A stretch of 57,180 nt of DNA from Chitinophagaceae bacterium (GTDB lineage: Bacteria > Bacteroidota > Bacteroidia > Chitinophagales > Chitinophagaceae), in assembly GCA_020847395.1 (NCBI GenBank), contig JADLCD010000006.1, positions 1 through 57,180 on the forward strand, read 5' to 3'. A program made the translations under genes and the position numbers. Below, one piece after another: positions 9,191-17,697 of the stretch. The notes under the pieces were generated by a model. The model had not been told where the DNA came from and made no database searches. It saw only the letters and a program-made list of their open reading frames with translations. The stretch's first letter is position 1. The number at the start of each line of letters is the position of its first letter.

Positions 9191-9198
9191 CAAAGCTA
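9191..9198 (-). promoter_or_regulatory. Promoter -7 element of the receptor gene
   Basis: On the minus strand this reads TAGCTTTG, a full match to the Bacteroidota -7 consensus TAnnTTTG. It lies 82 bases upstream of the receptor start codon. A clear -33 TTTG is not present at the usual spacing. No Fur-type box was confirmed. Confidence 0.45.
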
Positions 9199-9344
9199 TA
9201 ATAGTGTATATACTGCTATTTACTCAATCGGGAAATTGGATTTACGAAATCAGGAATAGAATGGAGAAAAGCCGCAACCTCCGGTAACATCAGCATGTTC
9301 CGTGCGCTGGAATGGTCAGCATTATTCAATGCCATTTCTCCCCT

Positions 9345-9352
9345 TACCTTTG
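9345..9352 (+). promoter_or_regulatory. Promoter -7 element directly before trmB
   Basis: TACCTTTG matches the consensus exactly and continues as the common TACCTTTGCCG form. It ends only four bases before the ATG at 9357. Transcription from it would begin at or next to the start codon, giving a leaderless or nearly leaderless message. Confidence 0.5.
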
Positions 9353-9356
9353 CCGT

Positions 9357-10055
9357 ATGGGTCATAAAAAGTTAATAAGGTTTGAAGCGATAAAGTCATT
9401 CCCCAATGTATTACAATATCCTGAAGGGATGAAGGGAAAATGGCATGAATTTTTTGGAAATAAAAATGCTATTACGCTTGAACTGGCTTGCGGAAAAGGG
9501 GAATATACAGTATCGCTGGCAACACAGTACCCCGGTAAAAACTTTATTGGTATTGATTTAAAAGGTAATCGTATATGGGCCGGTGCAAAAAAATCTTTAG
9601 AAGAAGGATTGAAAAACGCTGCATTTTTAAGAACACAAATTGAAAGGATAACAGATTATTTTGATGAAGATGAGGTTAGTGAAATCTGGATCACATTTCC
9701 TGATCCCCAGTTAAGATTATCAAAGGCAAAAAAGCGGTTAACACATCCAAGGTTTCTCCGTTTGTATGAAAAAATACTCAAAAAGGATGGTGTTGTTCAT
9801 CTTAAAACTGATTCGCCGGATCTATACAATTTTACTTTAGTAGTTACTGAATTATATGGGCTTAATGTGTTAGAGCATCACAATGATGTATACGCGCAAC
9901 TCCTTATACATGATGATCTGAAAATTAAAACATATTATGAAAGCCTTGATATAGCCGGAAGCAATAAAGTACATTATATAAAATTTAGGGTAACAGCAAA
10001 TATGCCTGTGGAAAAAGATGCTCATTTAAAACAAATACTCAGTGAATTATCCTGA
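9357..10055 (+). CDS. trmB: tRNA (guanine-N7-)-methyltransferase
   Basis: Makes m7G46 in the tRNA variable loop, using SAM. The 232-residue protein is started at ATG 9357 because MGHKKLIRF is the usual start in this phylum; an ATG 45 bases upstream would add a non-conserved leader. SAM-binding motif ELACGKGEYTVSLA lies near residue 43. NFIGIDLKGNRIW and ITFPDPQLRLSKAKKRLTHP, the family signature (here with PDPQ in place of PDPW), follow. HLKTDSPDLY is also conserved. The alkyltransferase-like gene follows 35 bases downstream on the same strand. Confidence 0.93.
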   Translation: MGHKKLIRFEAIKSFPNVLQYPEGMKGKWHEFFGNKNAITLELACGKGEYTVSLATQYPGKNFIGIDLKGNRIWAGAKKSLEEGLKNAAFLRTQIERITDYFDEDEVSEIWITFPDPQLRLSKAKKRLTHPRFLRLYEKILKKDGVVHLKTDSPDLYNFTLVVTELYGLNVLEHHNDVYAQLLIHDDLKIKTYYESLDIAGSNKVHYIKFRVTANMPVEKDAHLKQILSELS

Positions 10056-10090
10056 CAGGCAAAAGAATTACCGGCTATAATAAATATTAC

Positions 10091-10489
10091 ATGAAACAGC
10101 TCAAAAAGAAAAAACAGTTACCTGGCTCCAAAAAACCTTCAGCAATAAAAGCGGGTAGAAAAGACTCTTTTTTTGAAACAGTATATGATGTAGCAAGACT
10201 TATTCCGAAAGGCCGGGTAACTTCCTATGGAGCTATTGCAGCATACATTGGCACAAAACTATCTGCAAGAATGGTAGGTTGGGCTATGAATGCTGCTGGT
10301 ACAGCCTCCCCCAAAGTGCCGGCTCATCGTGTTGTAAACCGTAATGGCATGCTTAGCGGTAAACATCATTTCGGCAGCCCTGATATGATGGAAAATCTAT
10401 TGAAGAAAGAAGGCGTTAAAGTAAAAAATGATACTGTCGTCAACTTTGTTACAATATTCTGGGACCCGGCAGTTGAACTTGAACTATAG
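10091..10489 (+). CDS. Alkyltransferase-like protein (MGMT family, no catalytic Cys)
   Basis: A 132-residue protein made almost wholly of the MGMT DNA-binding domain: FETVYDVARLIPKGRVTSYGAIAAYIG, then SARMVGWAMNA. In active O6-alkylguanine transferases the active site reads PCHR. Here it is VPAHRVVNRNG, so alanine replaces the nucleophilic cysteine. That is the pattern of alkyltransferase-like (ATL) proteins, which bind alkylated bases and pass them to nucleotide excision repair; the best-known ATLs have tryptophan at this place. A basic N-terminal tail (about residues 1-24) precedes the domain. It follows trmB closely and its last bases overlap the convergent HEAT-repeat gene. Confidence 0.85.
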   Translation: MKQLKKKKQLPGSKKPSAIKAGRKDSFFETVYDVARLIPKGRVTSYGAIAAYIGTKLSARMVGWAMNAAGTASPKVPAHRVVNRNGMLSGKHHFGSPDMMENLLKKEGVKVKNDTVVNFVTIFWDPAVELEL

Positions 10490-11257
10490 CGATATTTTAA
10501 CTTTACTATGCCGTGCTATATATGCTGCAACTTGTTGTTGAGTTAAAGCAGCAAATGAGCGATACCTGTAATGAACATCAATTATTTCTTTAAGGGCATC
10601 CTTTACAAGCCATTTGTTTTTCCACTTATTAAGATCATTGATCACTATTTCGATACACCCTTTTTTATATGCAATTTGCCCTATTACATGCACCAGTGTA
10701 GATCTTACCCTTGCTGTTTTATCATACTCCAGTTCTCTTAATAATGGCAAAATATCTTCAGGATGTTTTCTCCCTCTTAATTCTATTCCATGACAAATTT
10801 CTCTTCGTATTTCTTTATCAGGGTGATTAAGATATTTTTTTGCCCACAACAATACTGGCACGGGATTTACTTCGCCCATTTTTTTGACAGAGCCAATTAC
10901 TGCATTTCGCGGTGAATGGTGTTCGTCAAACAAGCCGGCATCAAAAATATGTTCAACTATATCAAAATACTTTTTACCAATTTCTCCGGCTGCATTTATA
11001 GCAGTCTGCCTTATTTTAAAATCTTTTTGCTGCAAAAATTTTGTAAGTAGTTTAATTATTTTTGGCTGAAACAACTGCCTTGAAAAATATATCCTGCCAA
11101 TTGACAAATAGGCTGCTTTTCTTATATACGTATCACTGTGAGAAAAATACCCGGTGGTTTGTAGGTAATCTTCCTTTTCCAGCTCATTAGTAATAATACT
11201 AACTATTCCGGCAACCTTTTTTGCTCTCTGTTGTTTATTTAAATCGTAAAAGCCCAT
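10484..11257 (-). CDS. HEAT-repeat protein, function unknown
   Basis: A 257-residue all-helical protein with repeats around residues 40-65, 75-105, 110-140, 145-170 and 175-205. Recognisable repeat cores include YIRKAAYLSIGRI, KIRQTAINAAGEIG and PRNAVIGSVKKMGEV. No signal peptide or membrane segment is visible, so it is probably cytoplasmic. HEAT solenoids bind proteins or, as in AlkD-type enzymes, DNA, but I see no catalytic residues to support the latter. Its 3' end overlaps the convergent ATL gene by six bases. Confidence 0.7.
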   Translation of the reverse strand: MGFYDLNKQQRAKKVAGIVSIITNELEKEDYLQTTGYFSHSDTYIRKAAYLSIGRIYFSRQLFQPKIIKLLTKFLQQKDFKIRQTAINAAGEIGKKYFDIVEHIFDAGLFDEHHSPRNAVIGSVKKMGEVNPVPVLLWAKKYLNHPDKEIRREICHGIELRGRKHPEDILPLLRELEYDKTARVRSTLVHVIGQIAYKKGCIEIVINDLNKWKNKWLVKDALKEIIDVHYRYRSFAALTQQQVAAYIARHSKVKISL

Positions 11258-11530
11258 CCTTTTTATTTGCGTTGTAATTTTTTTGTTTCCAAAACGCTCA
11301 CGCTTTAATTCCTTTTCAAATCATCCAGCCGTACCATAACAGCAGGTATGTTATATGTTCATAATTTTTTACTAATGCAATATTAACCGTTTCATTATTT
11401 TATGCAAAGACATGTATAGCTAACGTATAACGCTCATACGGCTTGAATCAATAATCATGATATATTAAAAATATGACTGCTTCTTTACCATAACAAAATT
11501 TCTTGTAGCTTACACATAAAATTATATTAC

Positions 11531-12349
11531 ATGTTTTTTAAAGGAAAAACGGTATTCATAACCGGGGCAAGTCGCGGCATTGGAAAAGCTATAGCGCTTA
11601 AATTAGCGGCGGATGGCGCGCAGGTGGTAATTGCATCAAAATCGGTAGAGGAAAATCCGAAATTAGGAGGAACGATTTATTCTGTTGCAAAAGAAGTAGC
11701 AGAAGCAGGAGGAGGTGCTTTGCCAGTACAATGTGACATACGTTTTGAGTACCAGGTAGAAAATGCCGTAGCAAAAACTATTGAAGTTTTTGGCGGTATA
11801 GATATTCTTATAAATAACGCATCAGCTATTTCTTTAACGACTATTGAAAAAACAGAGCCCAGGCGGTTCGACCTGATGCATGATATTAATGTGCGGGGAA
11901 CTTTTTTTGTAAGTAAAGCCTGCATTCCCTACCTGAAAAAAGGTATCAATCCTCATATACTTAATCTTTCACCGCCGGTTAATATGCAGCCTAAATGGTT
12001 TGGCGCACACCTTGCATATACGCTCAGCAAGTATAATATGAGTATGATAGCAATGGGTTTAGCTGAAGAGTTAAAAAAATATAAAATTGCAGCCAATGCA
12101 CTTTGGCCTAAAACTACTATTGCAACGGCTGCTGTGCAAAATTTGCTGGGTGGCGATACGTTAATACAAATGAGTCGTACACCTGCCATAGTGGCTGATG
12201 CCGCATATTACATTTTGTCGCGTTCTTCCGAAACATGTACAGGTAATTGCTTTATAGATGAAGAAGTTTTAACTGAAGAAGGTGTAACCGGTTTTGATAA
12301 ATACAGCGTGCTTCCTGGCGGAAAACTATATACTGATTTGTTTTTGTAA
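11531..12349 (+). CDS. SDR family oxidoreductase (HSDL2-like)
   Basis: A 272-residue short-chain dehydrogenase. The NAD(P)-binding motif TGASRGIGKAIALKLA is at residues 11-26 and NNAS around 96. The catalytic Tyr-Lys is in YTLSKYNMS. The stretch ASKSVEENPKLGGTIYSVAKE and the C-terminal layout match hydroxysteroid-dehydrogenase-like protein 2 relatives, which lack a clear physiological substrate. The catalytic Ser region reads LNLSPPVN, as in that subgroup. It is a stand-alone gene. Confidence 0.85.
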   Translation: MFFKGKTVFITGASRGIGKAIALKLAADGAQVVIASKSVEENPKLGGTIYSVAKEVAEAGGGALPVQCDIRFEYQVENAVAKTIEVFGGIDILINNASAISLTTIEKTEPRRFDLMHDINVRGTFFVSKACIPYLKKGINPHILNLSPPVNMQPKWFGAHLAYTLSKYNMSMIAMGLAEELKKYKIAANALWPKTTIATAAVQNLLGGDTLIQMSRTPAIVADAAYYILSRSSETCTGNCFIDEEVLTEEGVTGFDKYSVLPGGKLYTDLFL

Positions 12350-12817
12350 TGTAGCAGTAAATCAAACAAACCAACTGTAACCGGGAGATAATTCTTAAGA
12401 AGGTGCTGAAACTGCACTATGGTGTTTGTAAAACACGCATCCGGTTTGCTGTTAACATGGCGATCTCCCTGTTGCCGTTAAGCAAGTCGCTTATTCCGTT
12501 TGAAAATATTTTTTAAGAACTATTATTTTCAGCACTACAAACCTTGAACCTTTCTGTGCAATCTTTTCGCACAGTCTTTGAAATGGTTTCCAACCTTCCA
12601 AAGGTTGGAAACCATAAAGATTCAATATCCCGATTAATCTACGAGTAATTGTGTTACTGCCGCAGTATCTCTTGCCCATTGCATAGTGTAGTTTTCATCA
12701 GCAATGGGAACCTGCTTATGCTCAATGATACAAAGCTGACAGCTTACTATGCATTCTTTTTGCACAGTAAAAATTTTTATAAAAATTTCTTTGTGAATTT
12801 TATTGAGGAAGAGGTTT
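12350..12817. other. Non-coding gap with several hairpins
   Basis: No convincing gene. It holds the perfect 15-base-pair hairpin at 12583-12615 (listed separately). Two weaker inverted repeats are also present: CTGTGC/GCACAG around 12554-12574 and CCCATTGC/GCAATGGG at 12675-12718. The rest is AT-rich with no recognised features. Confidence 0.6.
12583..12615. repeat. REP-like palindrome, 15-bp perfect stem
   Basis: ATGGTTTCCAACCTT (12583-12597), three-base loop CCA, AAGGTTGGAAACCAT (12601-12615). No T-run follows, so it is not a standard terminator. It resembles the shorter palindromes at 14233 and 16739 in size, tight loop and intergenic position. This suggests a dispersed repeat family. Confidence 0.7.
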
Positions 12818-13543
12818 TTAGGCCTTTATCAAATCTCTTATTACCACCGAAGCGCAAACAGCGCCAAAGGTTGCGGGCAGGTAAGAAATAGTACCGTAAG
12901 CAGATTTTTTATAGTTGCTGCCATCAGTATACATTAAAGCATCTTTATCAGCAGCTTCGGGAGAGTAAACAGTTCTAATTCCTTTATATATACCCGCTTT
13001 CTTCAGGTTTTTGCGCACCTGTTGCGCAAAAGGGCAAATAATGGTTTTGGAAATATCTGCTATCTTAATTAAAGTGGGGTCGAGTTTTCCTCCTGCACCC
13101 ATTGAGCTTACTATTGGTATATTTCGTTTGTGCGCCCCTGTTAGAAAAGTAACTTTAGGTGTAACACTGTCAATGGCATCAATAATATAATCGTAATCAG
13201 CGGCATCTAATATGGCTTCAACCGCCTCGGGATGAATAAAGGTTTTGATTACGTGCAATGTGAGCTCAGGATTAATTGCCTTCAATCGCTCAGCCATAAT
13301 ATCTGCCTTGCTTTGCCCGTGATTGCTGGCAAGTGCAGGCAACTGGCGGTTTCGGTTGCTGGGGTCAACCACATCACCATCCACAATCGTCATAGTACCA
13401 ACACCGCTCCTGCAAATAAATTCTGCGGCAAAAGAGCCTACACCACCCAAACCGATAATCAGCACATGAGCTTTGGTAAGCTTTAATACCTTCTCTTCTC
13501 CAATCAATAAAGTTGTACGAGAAAGCCAGCTAATATCCTGCAT
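12818..13543 (-). CDS. tcdA: tRNA threonylcarbamoyladenosine dehydratase
   Basis: An E1-like ThiF-family enzyme of 241 residues that dehydrates t6A37 of tRNA to the cyclic form, using ATP. The start is set at 13543 because family members begin near SWLSRTxLLIGEE; the longer frame adds 16 unlike residues. The adenylation motif IIGLGGVGSFAAEFICRSG is at residues 29-47. IVDGDVVDPSNRNRQLPA and YIIDAIDSVTPK are family signatures, and SMGAGGKLDPT is also present. It overlaps the end of the upstream tatD-like gene by 14 bases, so the pair is likely cotranslated. Confidence 0.92.
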   Translation of the reverse strand: MQDISWLSRTTLLIGEEKVLKLTKAHVLIIGLGGVGSFAAEFICRSGVGTMTIVDGDVVDPSNRNRQLPALASNHGQSKADIMAERLKAINPELTLHVIKTFIHPEAVEAILDAADYDYIIDAIDSVTPKVTFLTGAHKRNIPIVSSMGAGGKLDPTLIKIADISKTIICPFAQQVRKNLKKAGIYKGIRTVYSPEAADKDALMYTDGSNYKKSAYGTISYLPATFGAVCASVVIRDLIKA

Positions 13544-14180
13544 AATTAAAAACGGAATCAAAATTTTTTTGAAGCTGCAAAGCAATTTCATTTTCCGTAA
13601 TATTCCTGATTTCAGCAGCAGATTTATATATTTCTTTTATGGAAATACCGGTATCATCTGTTTCCAAAAATAATTGACTTGCCGGAACCGCATTTAATGT
13701 TTGTATAATTGCCGCCCCGGGATATAATAAAGATTTTCCGAAAGAAAGATAATAGCCTTGTTCTATTACGGGCTGAACAATAGAAAGCTTATTATTAATG
13801 CCATGAAAAATAACCGGCACTGTAATTCCTTTTAATATAAATAGTACTTCCGAAAAAGCTTTTACGCAATGTATAATCACCGGTTTATTAAGATATGTAG
13901 CAAGCTGTAATTGTTGTTCAAAAAATTTCACCTGTGTATTCCAATCCGTTTTTACCAGTTTATCCAACCCGCATTCTCCTATTGCTGCTATATTAGGTTG
14001 CTGTGCTAACGCGGTTAATGCATTCATTTCATTCTCCGCATTATTTAAATACCAGGGATGTAATCCAACGCTTATAGCATGATCTGTTGAAACATCCTGG
14101 AAATGATGATGAATGTTTTCAATGCTTAAAATAACCGGTGAGGGTTTATAAAAATGAGTATGTACATCTATATATGTCAT
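13530..14180 (-). CDS. TatD family metal-dependent hydrolase
   Basis: A 216-residue TIM-barrel hydrolase of the TatD DNase family. The metal-ligand motifs are DVHTHF (H7, H9), IGECGLDK, PVIIHCVKA, VIFHGINN and LFLETDD. It is short for TatD (usually about 255-265) but all active-site positions are present, so it is probably functional. TatD proteins act as 3'-5' exonucleases or deoxyribonucleases. It is the first gene of a two-gene unit with tcdA. Confidence 0.87.
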   Translation of the reverse strand: MTYIDVHTHFYKPSPVILSIENIHHHFQDVSTDHAISVGLHPWYLNNAENEMNALTALAQQPNIAAIGECGLDKLVKTDWNTQVKFFEQQLQLATYLNKPVIIHCVKAFSEVLFILKGITVPVIFHGINNKLSIVQPVIEQGYYLSFGKSLLYPGAAIIQTLNAVPASQLFLETDDTGISIKEIYKSAAEIRNITENEIALQLQKNFDSVFNYAGY

Positions 14181-14232
14181 TATCTAAAGCGTTGGGATAA
14201 TGTAGAACAAGTTAAAAATAAATATTCATCAC

Positions 14233-14257
14233 TTTGCGAAGTTTCTAACTTCGCAAA
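14233..14257. repeat. REP-like palindrome, 11-bp perfect stem
   Basis: TTTGCGAAGTT, loop TCT, AACTTCGCAAA. It lies in the divergent gap between tatD and the LLM gene. The core GCGAAG/CTTCGC is shared with the palindrome at 16739-16759. Confidence 0.65.
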
Positions 14258-14327
14258 CCCTATGTTTTCCGGAGACATTGCCTTGCATTCTTAACCTGGA
14301 TTAAGTGCCCGCACATATTTACTACAG

Positions 14328-14335
14328 TAAATTTG
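14328..14335 (+). promoter_or_regulatory. Promoter -7 element of the LLM oxidoreductase gene
   Basis: TAAATTTG, a full match to TAnnTTTG, 20 bases before the ATG at 14356. No good -33 element was seen. Confidence 0.4.
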
Positions 14336-14355
14336 CATCAATAAAACATAATAGT

Positions 14356-15399
14356 ATGGAATTAGGTATAGGTATGTTTGGCGATCTGGCTTTTGATCCG
14401 CAAACGCGCAAACCGGAGAACGCAGGCAAAAAATTACTGGAAATACTGGAAGAAATAAAGCTGGCTGATGAAGTTGGTTTGGATGTGTTTGGCCTGGGCG
14501 AGCATCATCGCCCTGATTATGCTATTTCCAGCCCGGAAATAGTATTGGCTGCCGCAGCAGGTATTACCAAAAACATAAAACTAACAAGCACGGTTACTGT
14601 ATTAAGTTCAGCAGAGCCGGTAAAAGTATACCAGGATTTTTCTACCATAGATTTAATTTCCAGTGGCCGCGCTGAAATAGGCGTTGGACGCGGAAGTTTT
14701 ATAGAATCATTTCCCTTATTTGGTTATGATCTTAAAGATTATGATAAACTCTTTGAAGAAAAACTTGACCTGCTGCTCAATATCAACAATAATGAGGTGG
14801 TAAACTGGAAAGGAACATTAAGAGCGCCGGTCAACAACCAAACAATATATCCACGGGCAGGTAACAATGGTAAATTGCCTATATGGATTGCCGTTGGCGG
14901 AACGCCACAATCTGTGGTAAGAGCAGCAAAATTAGGCTTACCACTGATGGTGGCTATTATCGGGGGAATGCCCATCCAGTTTCAGCAGTTGATGGATTAT
15001 TACAAACAAGAGTGGGTGCGTTATGAACACGACCCTAAACAATTGCAACTGGGTATACACTCACATACTTTTGTAAGTAATGATAGCGCTGTTGCAGATG
15101 GTTATTATTTTAACTACGCCGCGCAGATAAATCGCATTGGAAGGGAAAGAGGCTGGGGACCATATTCAAAAGAACAATATAATGGCGGCAGATCGAAAGA
15201 AGGCGCCTTGTTTATTGGCGATCCCAATGAGGTGGCAGACAAAATATTATACATGCATGAGTTGTTTGGCATTACCCGCTTTATTGCGCATATGGATGTT
15301 GGCGCTCCTTCGCATGAACAAATGATGAAGTCCGTTGAATTGTTTGGAACCAAAGTTGCGCCAATTGTGAGGAAAGCTTTGGGGAAACAGGGGTTATAA
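14356..15399 (+). CDS. LLM class flavin-dependent oxidoreductase
   Basis: A 347-residue luciferase-like monooxygenase fold protein. The start is set at ATG 14356 because MELGIGMFGDLAFDP is the usual family start. GLDVFGLGEHHRPDYAISSPE near residue 50 is the typical active-site block. TSTVTVLSSAEPVKVYQDFSTIDLISSGRAEIGVGRG follows, with flavin contacts. PIWIAVGGTPQSVVRAAKLGLP is also conserved. Such enzymes use FMNH2 or F420; this one is probably FMN-type, given the phylum. Substrate unknown. It ends at a terminator shared with the convergent transporter. Confidence 0.87.
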   Translation: MELGIGMFGDLAFDPQTRKPENAGKKLLEILEEIKLADEVGLDVFGLGEHHRPDYAISSPEIVLAAAAGITKNIKLTSTVTVLSSAEPVKVYQDFSTIDLISSGRAEIGVGRGSFIESFPLFGYDLKDYDKLFEEKLDLLLNINNNEVVNWKGTLRAPVNNQTIYPRAGNNGKLPIWIAVGGTPQSVVRAAKLGLPLMVAIIGGMPIQFQQLMDYYKQEWVRYEHDPKQLQLGIHSHTFVSNDSAVADGYYFNYAAQINRIGRERGWGPYSKEQYNGGRSKEGALFIGDPNEVADKILYMHELFGITRFIAHMDVGAPSHEQMMKSVELFGTKVAPIVRKALGKQGL

Positions 15400-15412
15400 A
15401 AGTTTTATTTTT

Positions 15413-15439
15413 AAGCGGGTGAGTGATTGCCATCCGCTT
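15413..15439. terminator. Bidirectional terminator hairpin
   Basis: AAGCGGGTG (15413-15421) pairs with CATCCGCTT (15431-15439), with one G-T pair and a nine-base loop. It is flanked by TTTATTTTT on the left and TATTTTA on the right. It lies between the convergent LLM and AI-2E genes and touches the stop codon of the latter. Confidence 0.6.
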
Positions 15440-16581
15440 TATTTTACTGTGATATTTTTATCATCCTGCAACGGCGCACTCTTTTTTGCATTAGCGAGTT
15501 TTATTTTAAGCTTCTTTGGTTTGGTTGCGCCCACTTCTTCTCCTAATAAATAACCCCAAACATTTAGTTCCTCCACCCTGTCGAATACAATTTTAATAAT
15601 AGCAATAACAGGGATGGATAAAAACATACCGGAGATACCCCAAAGCAATTCACCAATTACTAACCCCAGTAATGCTATTAATGAATTGATTTGCACTTTT
15701 GATCCAACAACTTTAGGCATAATAAAATTACTGTCTATAAGATGTATAATTACAATAGCCATAATTACAAGTAATACATGAGAACCGGAAGCTGTTGCAA
15801 ATGTAATAAGGCAGGTAAGCACTGCGGATGAAGCAATGCCAATATATGGGATGATATTAAAAATGCCGGTTATCAGCGCAAGCATTATTGCATACTTTAT
15901 GCCGATTAAACTATAAGCGGCAAATGCCATGCATGATACTAATGCAATCTGTATAAACAAGCCAAGCATATATTTCTTTACAATGAACTGTATCTGTCCG
16001 AAAACTTCCAGTACTACAGGCTTATAATTTTCATGAAAAAGGCGAACAAAGAAAATAGAGATATGCGTTCTGTAATAGAGTAGAAAAAAAGTATACAATA
16101 AAGTGAATACAAACAATAACAACGTAGATGAAATAGATAAAATGGTTTGTCCTAATACATTTGTTCCTGCGCCGAGTGAATCAGACATTGCTTTGTTTAT
16201 ATAAGTTACCTGCTGTTTATACTTAATGCCGTAATTAGCAGATATCCACTTCTGTAAATCATGTATAGAGTCCTGCAATTGTTGCTGGAAAGCCGGCCAG
16301 TCTTCGCTTAGTTTCGACAATTGGGAACCGAGTATAGTAAATAATAGCGCAAAAGAAAGTAAGAACAAAAGGATTGAAACTATACACGCTAAAGAACGTG
16401 GAAAATTCAGCCTGTTCTCAAAAAATTTTGACAGTGGTAATAAAATAGTTGAAACAAGCAGCGCAAACAATAAGGGCTCTAATACGGTTTGCCCTATAAC
16501 AGAAATATACCCAAGGCAAATAAGAATCAGCAATACACTCAGCAACTTTAAATAAAAGGGGAGAACCAGTTTCCTTTTCAT
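15439..16581 (-). CDS. AI-2E family transporter (PF01594 type)
   Basis: A 380-residue inner-membrane protein with about eight hydrophobic segments. The first two (residues 10-50) are followed by LLPLSKFFENRLNFPRSLACIV. The conserved C-terminal core includes YIGIASSAVLTCLITFA and the signature block LIDSNFIMPKVVGSKVQINSL, then LLWGISGMFLSIPVIAIIKI. The family was named for AI-2 export in TqsA, but many members move other solutes or act as Na+/H+ antiporters. The tail (about 350-380) is hydrophilic and basic. Confidence 0.87.
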   Translation of the reverse strand: MKRKLVLPFYLKLLSVLLILICLGYISVIGQTVLEPLLFALLVSTILLPLSKFFENRLNFPRSLACIVSILLFLLSFALLFTILGSQLSKLSEDWPAFQQQLQDSIHDLQKWISANYGIKYKQQVTYINKAMSDSLGAGTNVLGQTILSISSTLLLFVFTLLYTFFLLYYRTHISIFFVRLFHENYKPVVLEVFGQIQFIVKKYMLGLFIQIALVSCMAFAAYSLIGIKYAIMLALITGIFNIIPYIGIASSAVLTCLITFATASGSHVLLVIMAIVIIHLIDSNFIMPKVVGSKVQINSLIALLGLVIGELLWGISGMFLSIPVIAIIKIVFDRVEELNVWGYLLGEEVGATKPKKLKIKLANAKKSAPLQDDKNITVK

Positions 16582-17110
16582 AACATTTCCGTTTATACTA
16601 AGTTAACCTATTTAAAATATCAGGGGGGCATTCAAAATTTTACCAGCATGAGGAACGAAGCTGCTTGCTGTAAACAGGAAGTGAGTGCAAACTTAATAAG
16701 AAGCAGCAATTATATACCCATGTAGAAAATGCCGCAGATGCGAAGATTTAATCTTCGCAAATCAGCAAACAGTGTTCTAACATAATAACGGTTGTACCAA
16801 AATGTATGCACGTCTTCTTTGTTTATGCCATTAAGCCAGGTGCAGCGCAGCAAGTTATCATGTTTTTTTCCGCAATTCCAGTTTAACAGAAACTTAACCG
16901 CTGCAAAGTAACAAACAGCTTTATCTTTTGAAATGCAGTACAGTAAGGCATTTCAGTATAAATATTTTTTTATTCTCCTCTGTGGGTAACAAAGCAAATC
17001 TCCTGTTGTTATCATGATTTCACCACCTGCGTAGTTTGCGTTGCATACTATACAGGACGATAATATTTTTGAATCGTTAATCAAATTAAACGCTAATAAA
17101 AAATGGTATT
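16582..17110. other. Non-coding gap with one palindrome
   Basis: About 530 bases with no supported gene. It contains the palindrome at 16739-16759. The piece near 16648 (GAGGAACGAAGCTGCTTGC) looks like debris of a repeat. The promoter of the downstream secreted protein should be in its right part, but no exact TAnnTTTG was found. Confidence 0.55.
16739..16759. repeat. REP-like palindrome, 9-bp perfect stem
   Basis: TGCGAAGAT, loop TTA, ATCTTCGCA. It shares the GCGAAG core and three-base loop of the copy at 14233-14257. Confidence 0.55.
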
Positions 17111-17554
17111 ATGAAAAGAATATTTGTCTTATCGATGTTTACACTGCTGTCCGCAGGTGTATTTGCAAACAGCCCTTCTGCTGTAAATGAAAAAGTATTA
17201 AAAGCATTTAAAGAAACTTTTACTTCTGCCGAGCAAGTTAAATGGAATGAAACAGAAAATAACTATTCCGTAAGATTTGTACAGGATGATATACGCTATA
17301 TCGTGTATTATAATAGCAACGGTGAAATTTTGAGTTCAATGCGTTTTTATGAACCGGCTAAACTTCCTGTGAATATTTTAAAAGCAATCAGCCAGGGCTA
17401 TACTGATAAAACCGCTTTTGGAGTTACAGAAATAACTGCCGGCGATGAGGTTGCTTTTTTTGTAAGAATGGAAGATGCAAAGTATTATTATACGATTAAG
17501 TTCAATGTATTTGGAGAAGGTTCCCGATATGAAAAATTGAAGAAACAGCAATAG
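17111..17554 (+). CDS. Secreted PepSY-like domain protein
   Basis: A 147-residue exported protein. The signal peptide is MKRIFVLSMFTLLSAGVFA, with cleavage before NSPSA. The rest fits the Bacteroidota PepSY-like (beta-lactamase-inhibitor-like) pattern: KAFKETFTSAEQVKWNETEN, then YSVRFVQDDIRYIVYYNSNGE, MRFYEPAKLP and FGVTEITAGDEVAFFVRMED. Two beta units of this fold are visible. The family is periplasmic and of unknown function. It stands alone between two minus-strand groups. Confidence 0.75.
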   Translation: MKRIFVLSMFTLLSAGVFANSPSAVNEKVLKAFKETFTSAEQVKWNETENNYSVRFVQDDIRYIVYYNSNGEILSSMRFYEPAKLPVNILKAISQGYTDKTAFGVTEITAGDEVAFFVRMEDAKYYYTIKFNVFGEGSRYEKLKKQQ

Positions 17555-17567
17555 AGAGAAGGCAAAA

Positions 17568-17670
17568 GGTGTAGGGTTTAGGGTGTAAGGCCTTAAACTC
17601 TATACCCTAAGGCTTATGTAATAGATTGCCGTTGCATCAACAGTATAACCACTGTCTGCTACCCTACACC
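17568..17670. repeat. Degenerate inverted repeat between genes
   Basis: GGTGTAGGGT (17568-17577) is the exact reverse complement of ACCCTACACC (17661-17670). Related words (TAGGGTGTAAGGCCTT, GCCTTATACCTTA) surround both arms. Similar text (CCTTATACCATATACC) recurs at 36470-36495. It looks like an intergenic repeat, not a terminator. Confidence 0.45.
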
Positions 17671-17697
17671 CTACGCCTTATACCTTACTCCTTTCCC

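Noticed and set aside
12649-12891. 80-residue plus-strand ORF ending inside tcdA
   Set aside because: It overlaps the conserved end of tcdA and has low-complexity composition, so it is a shadow.
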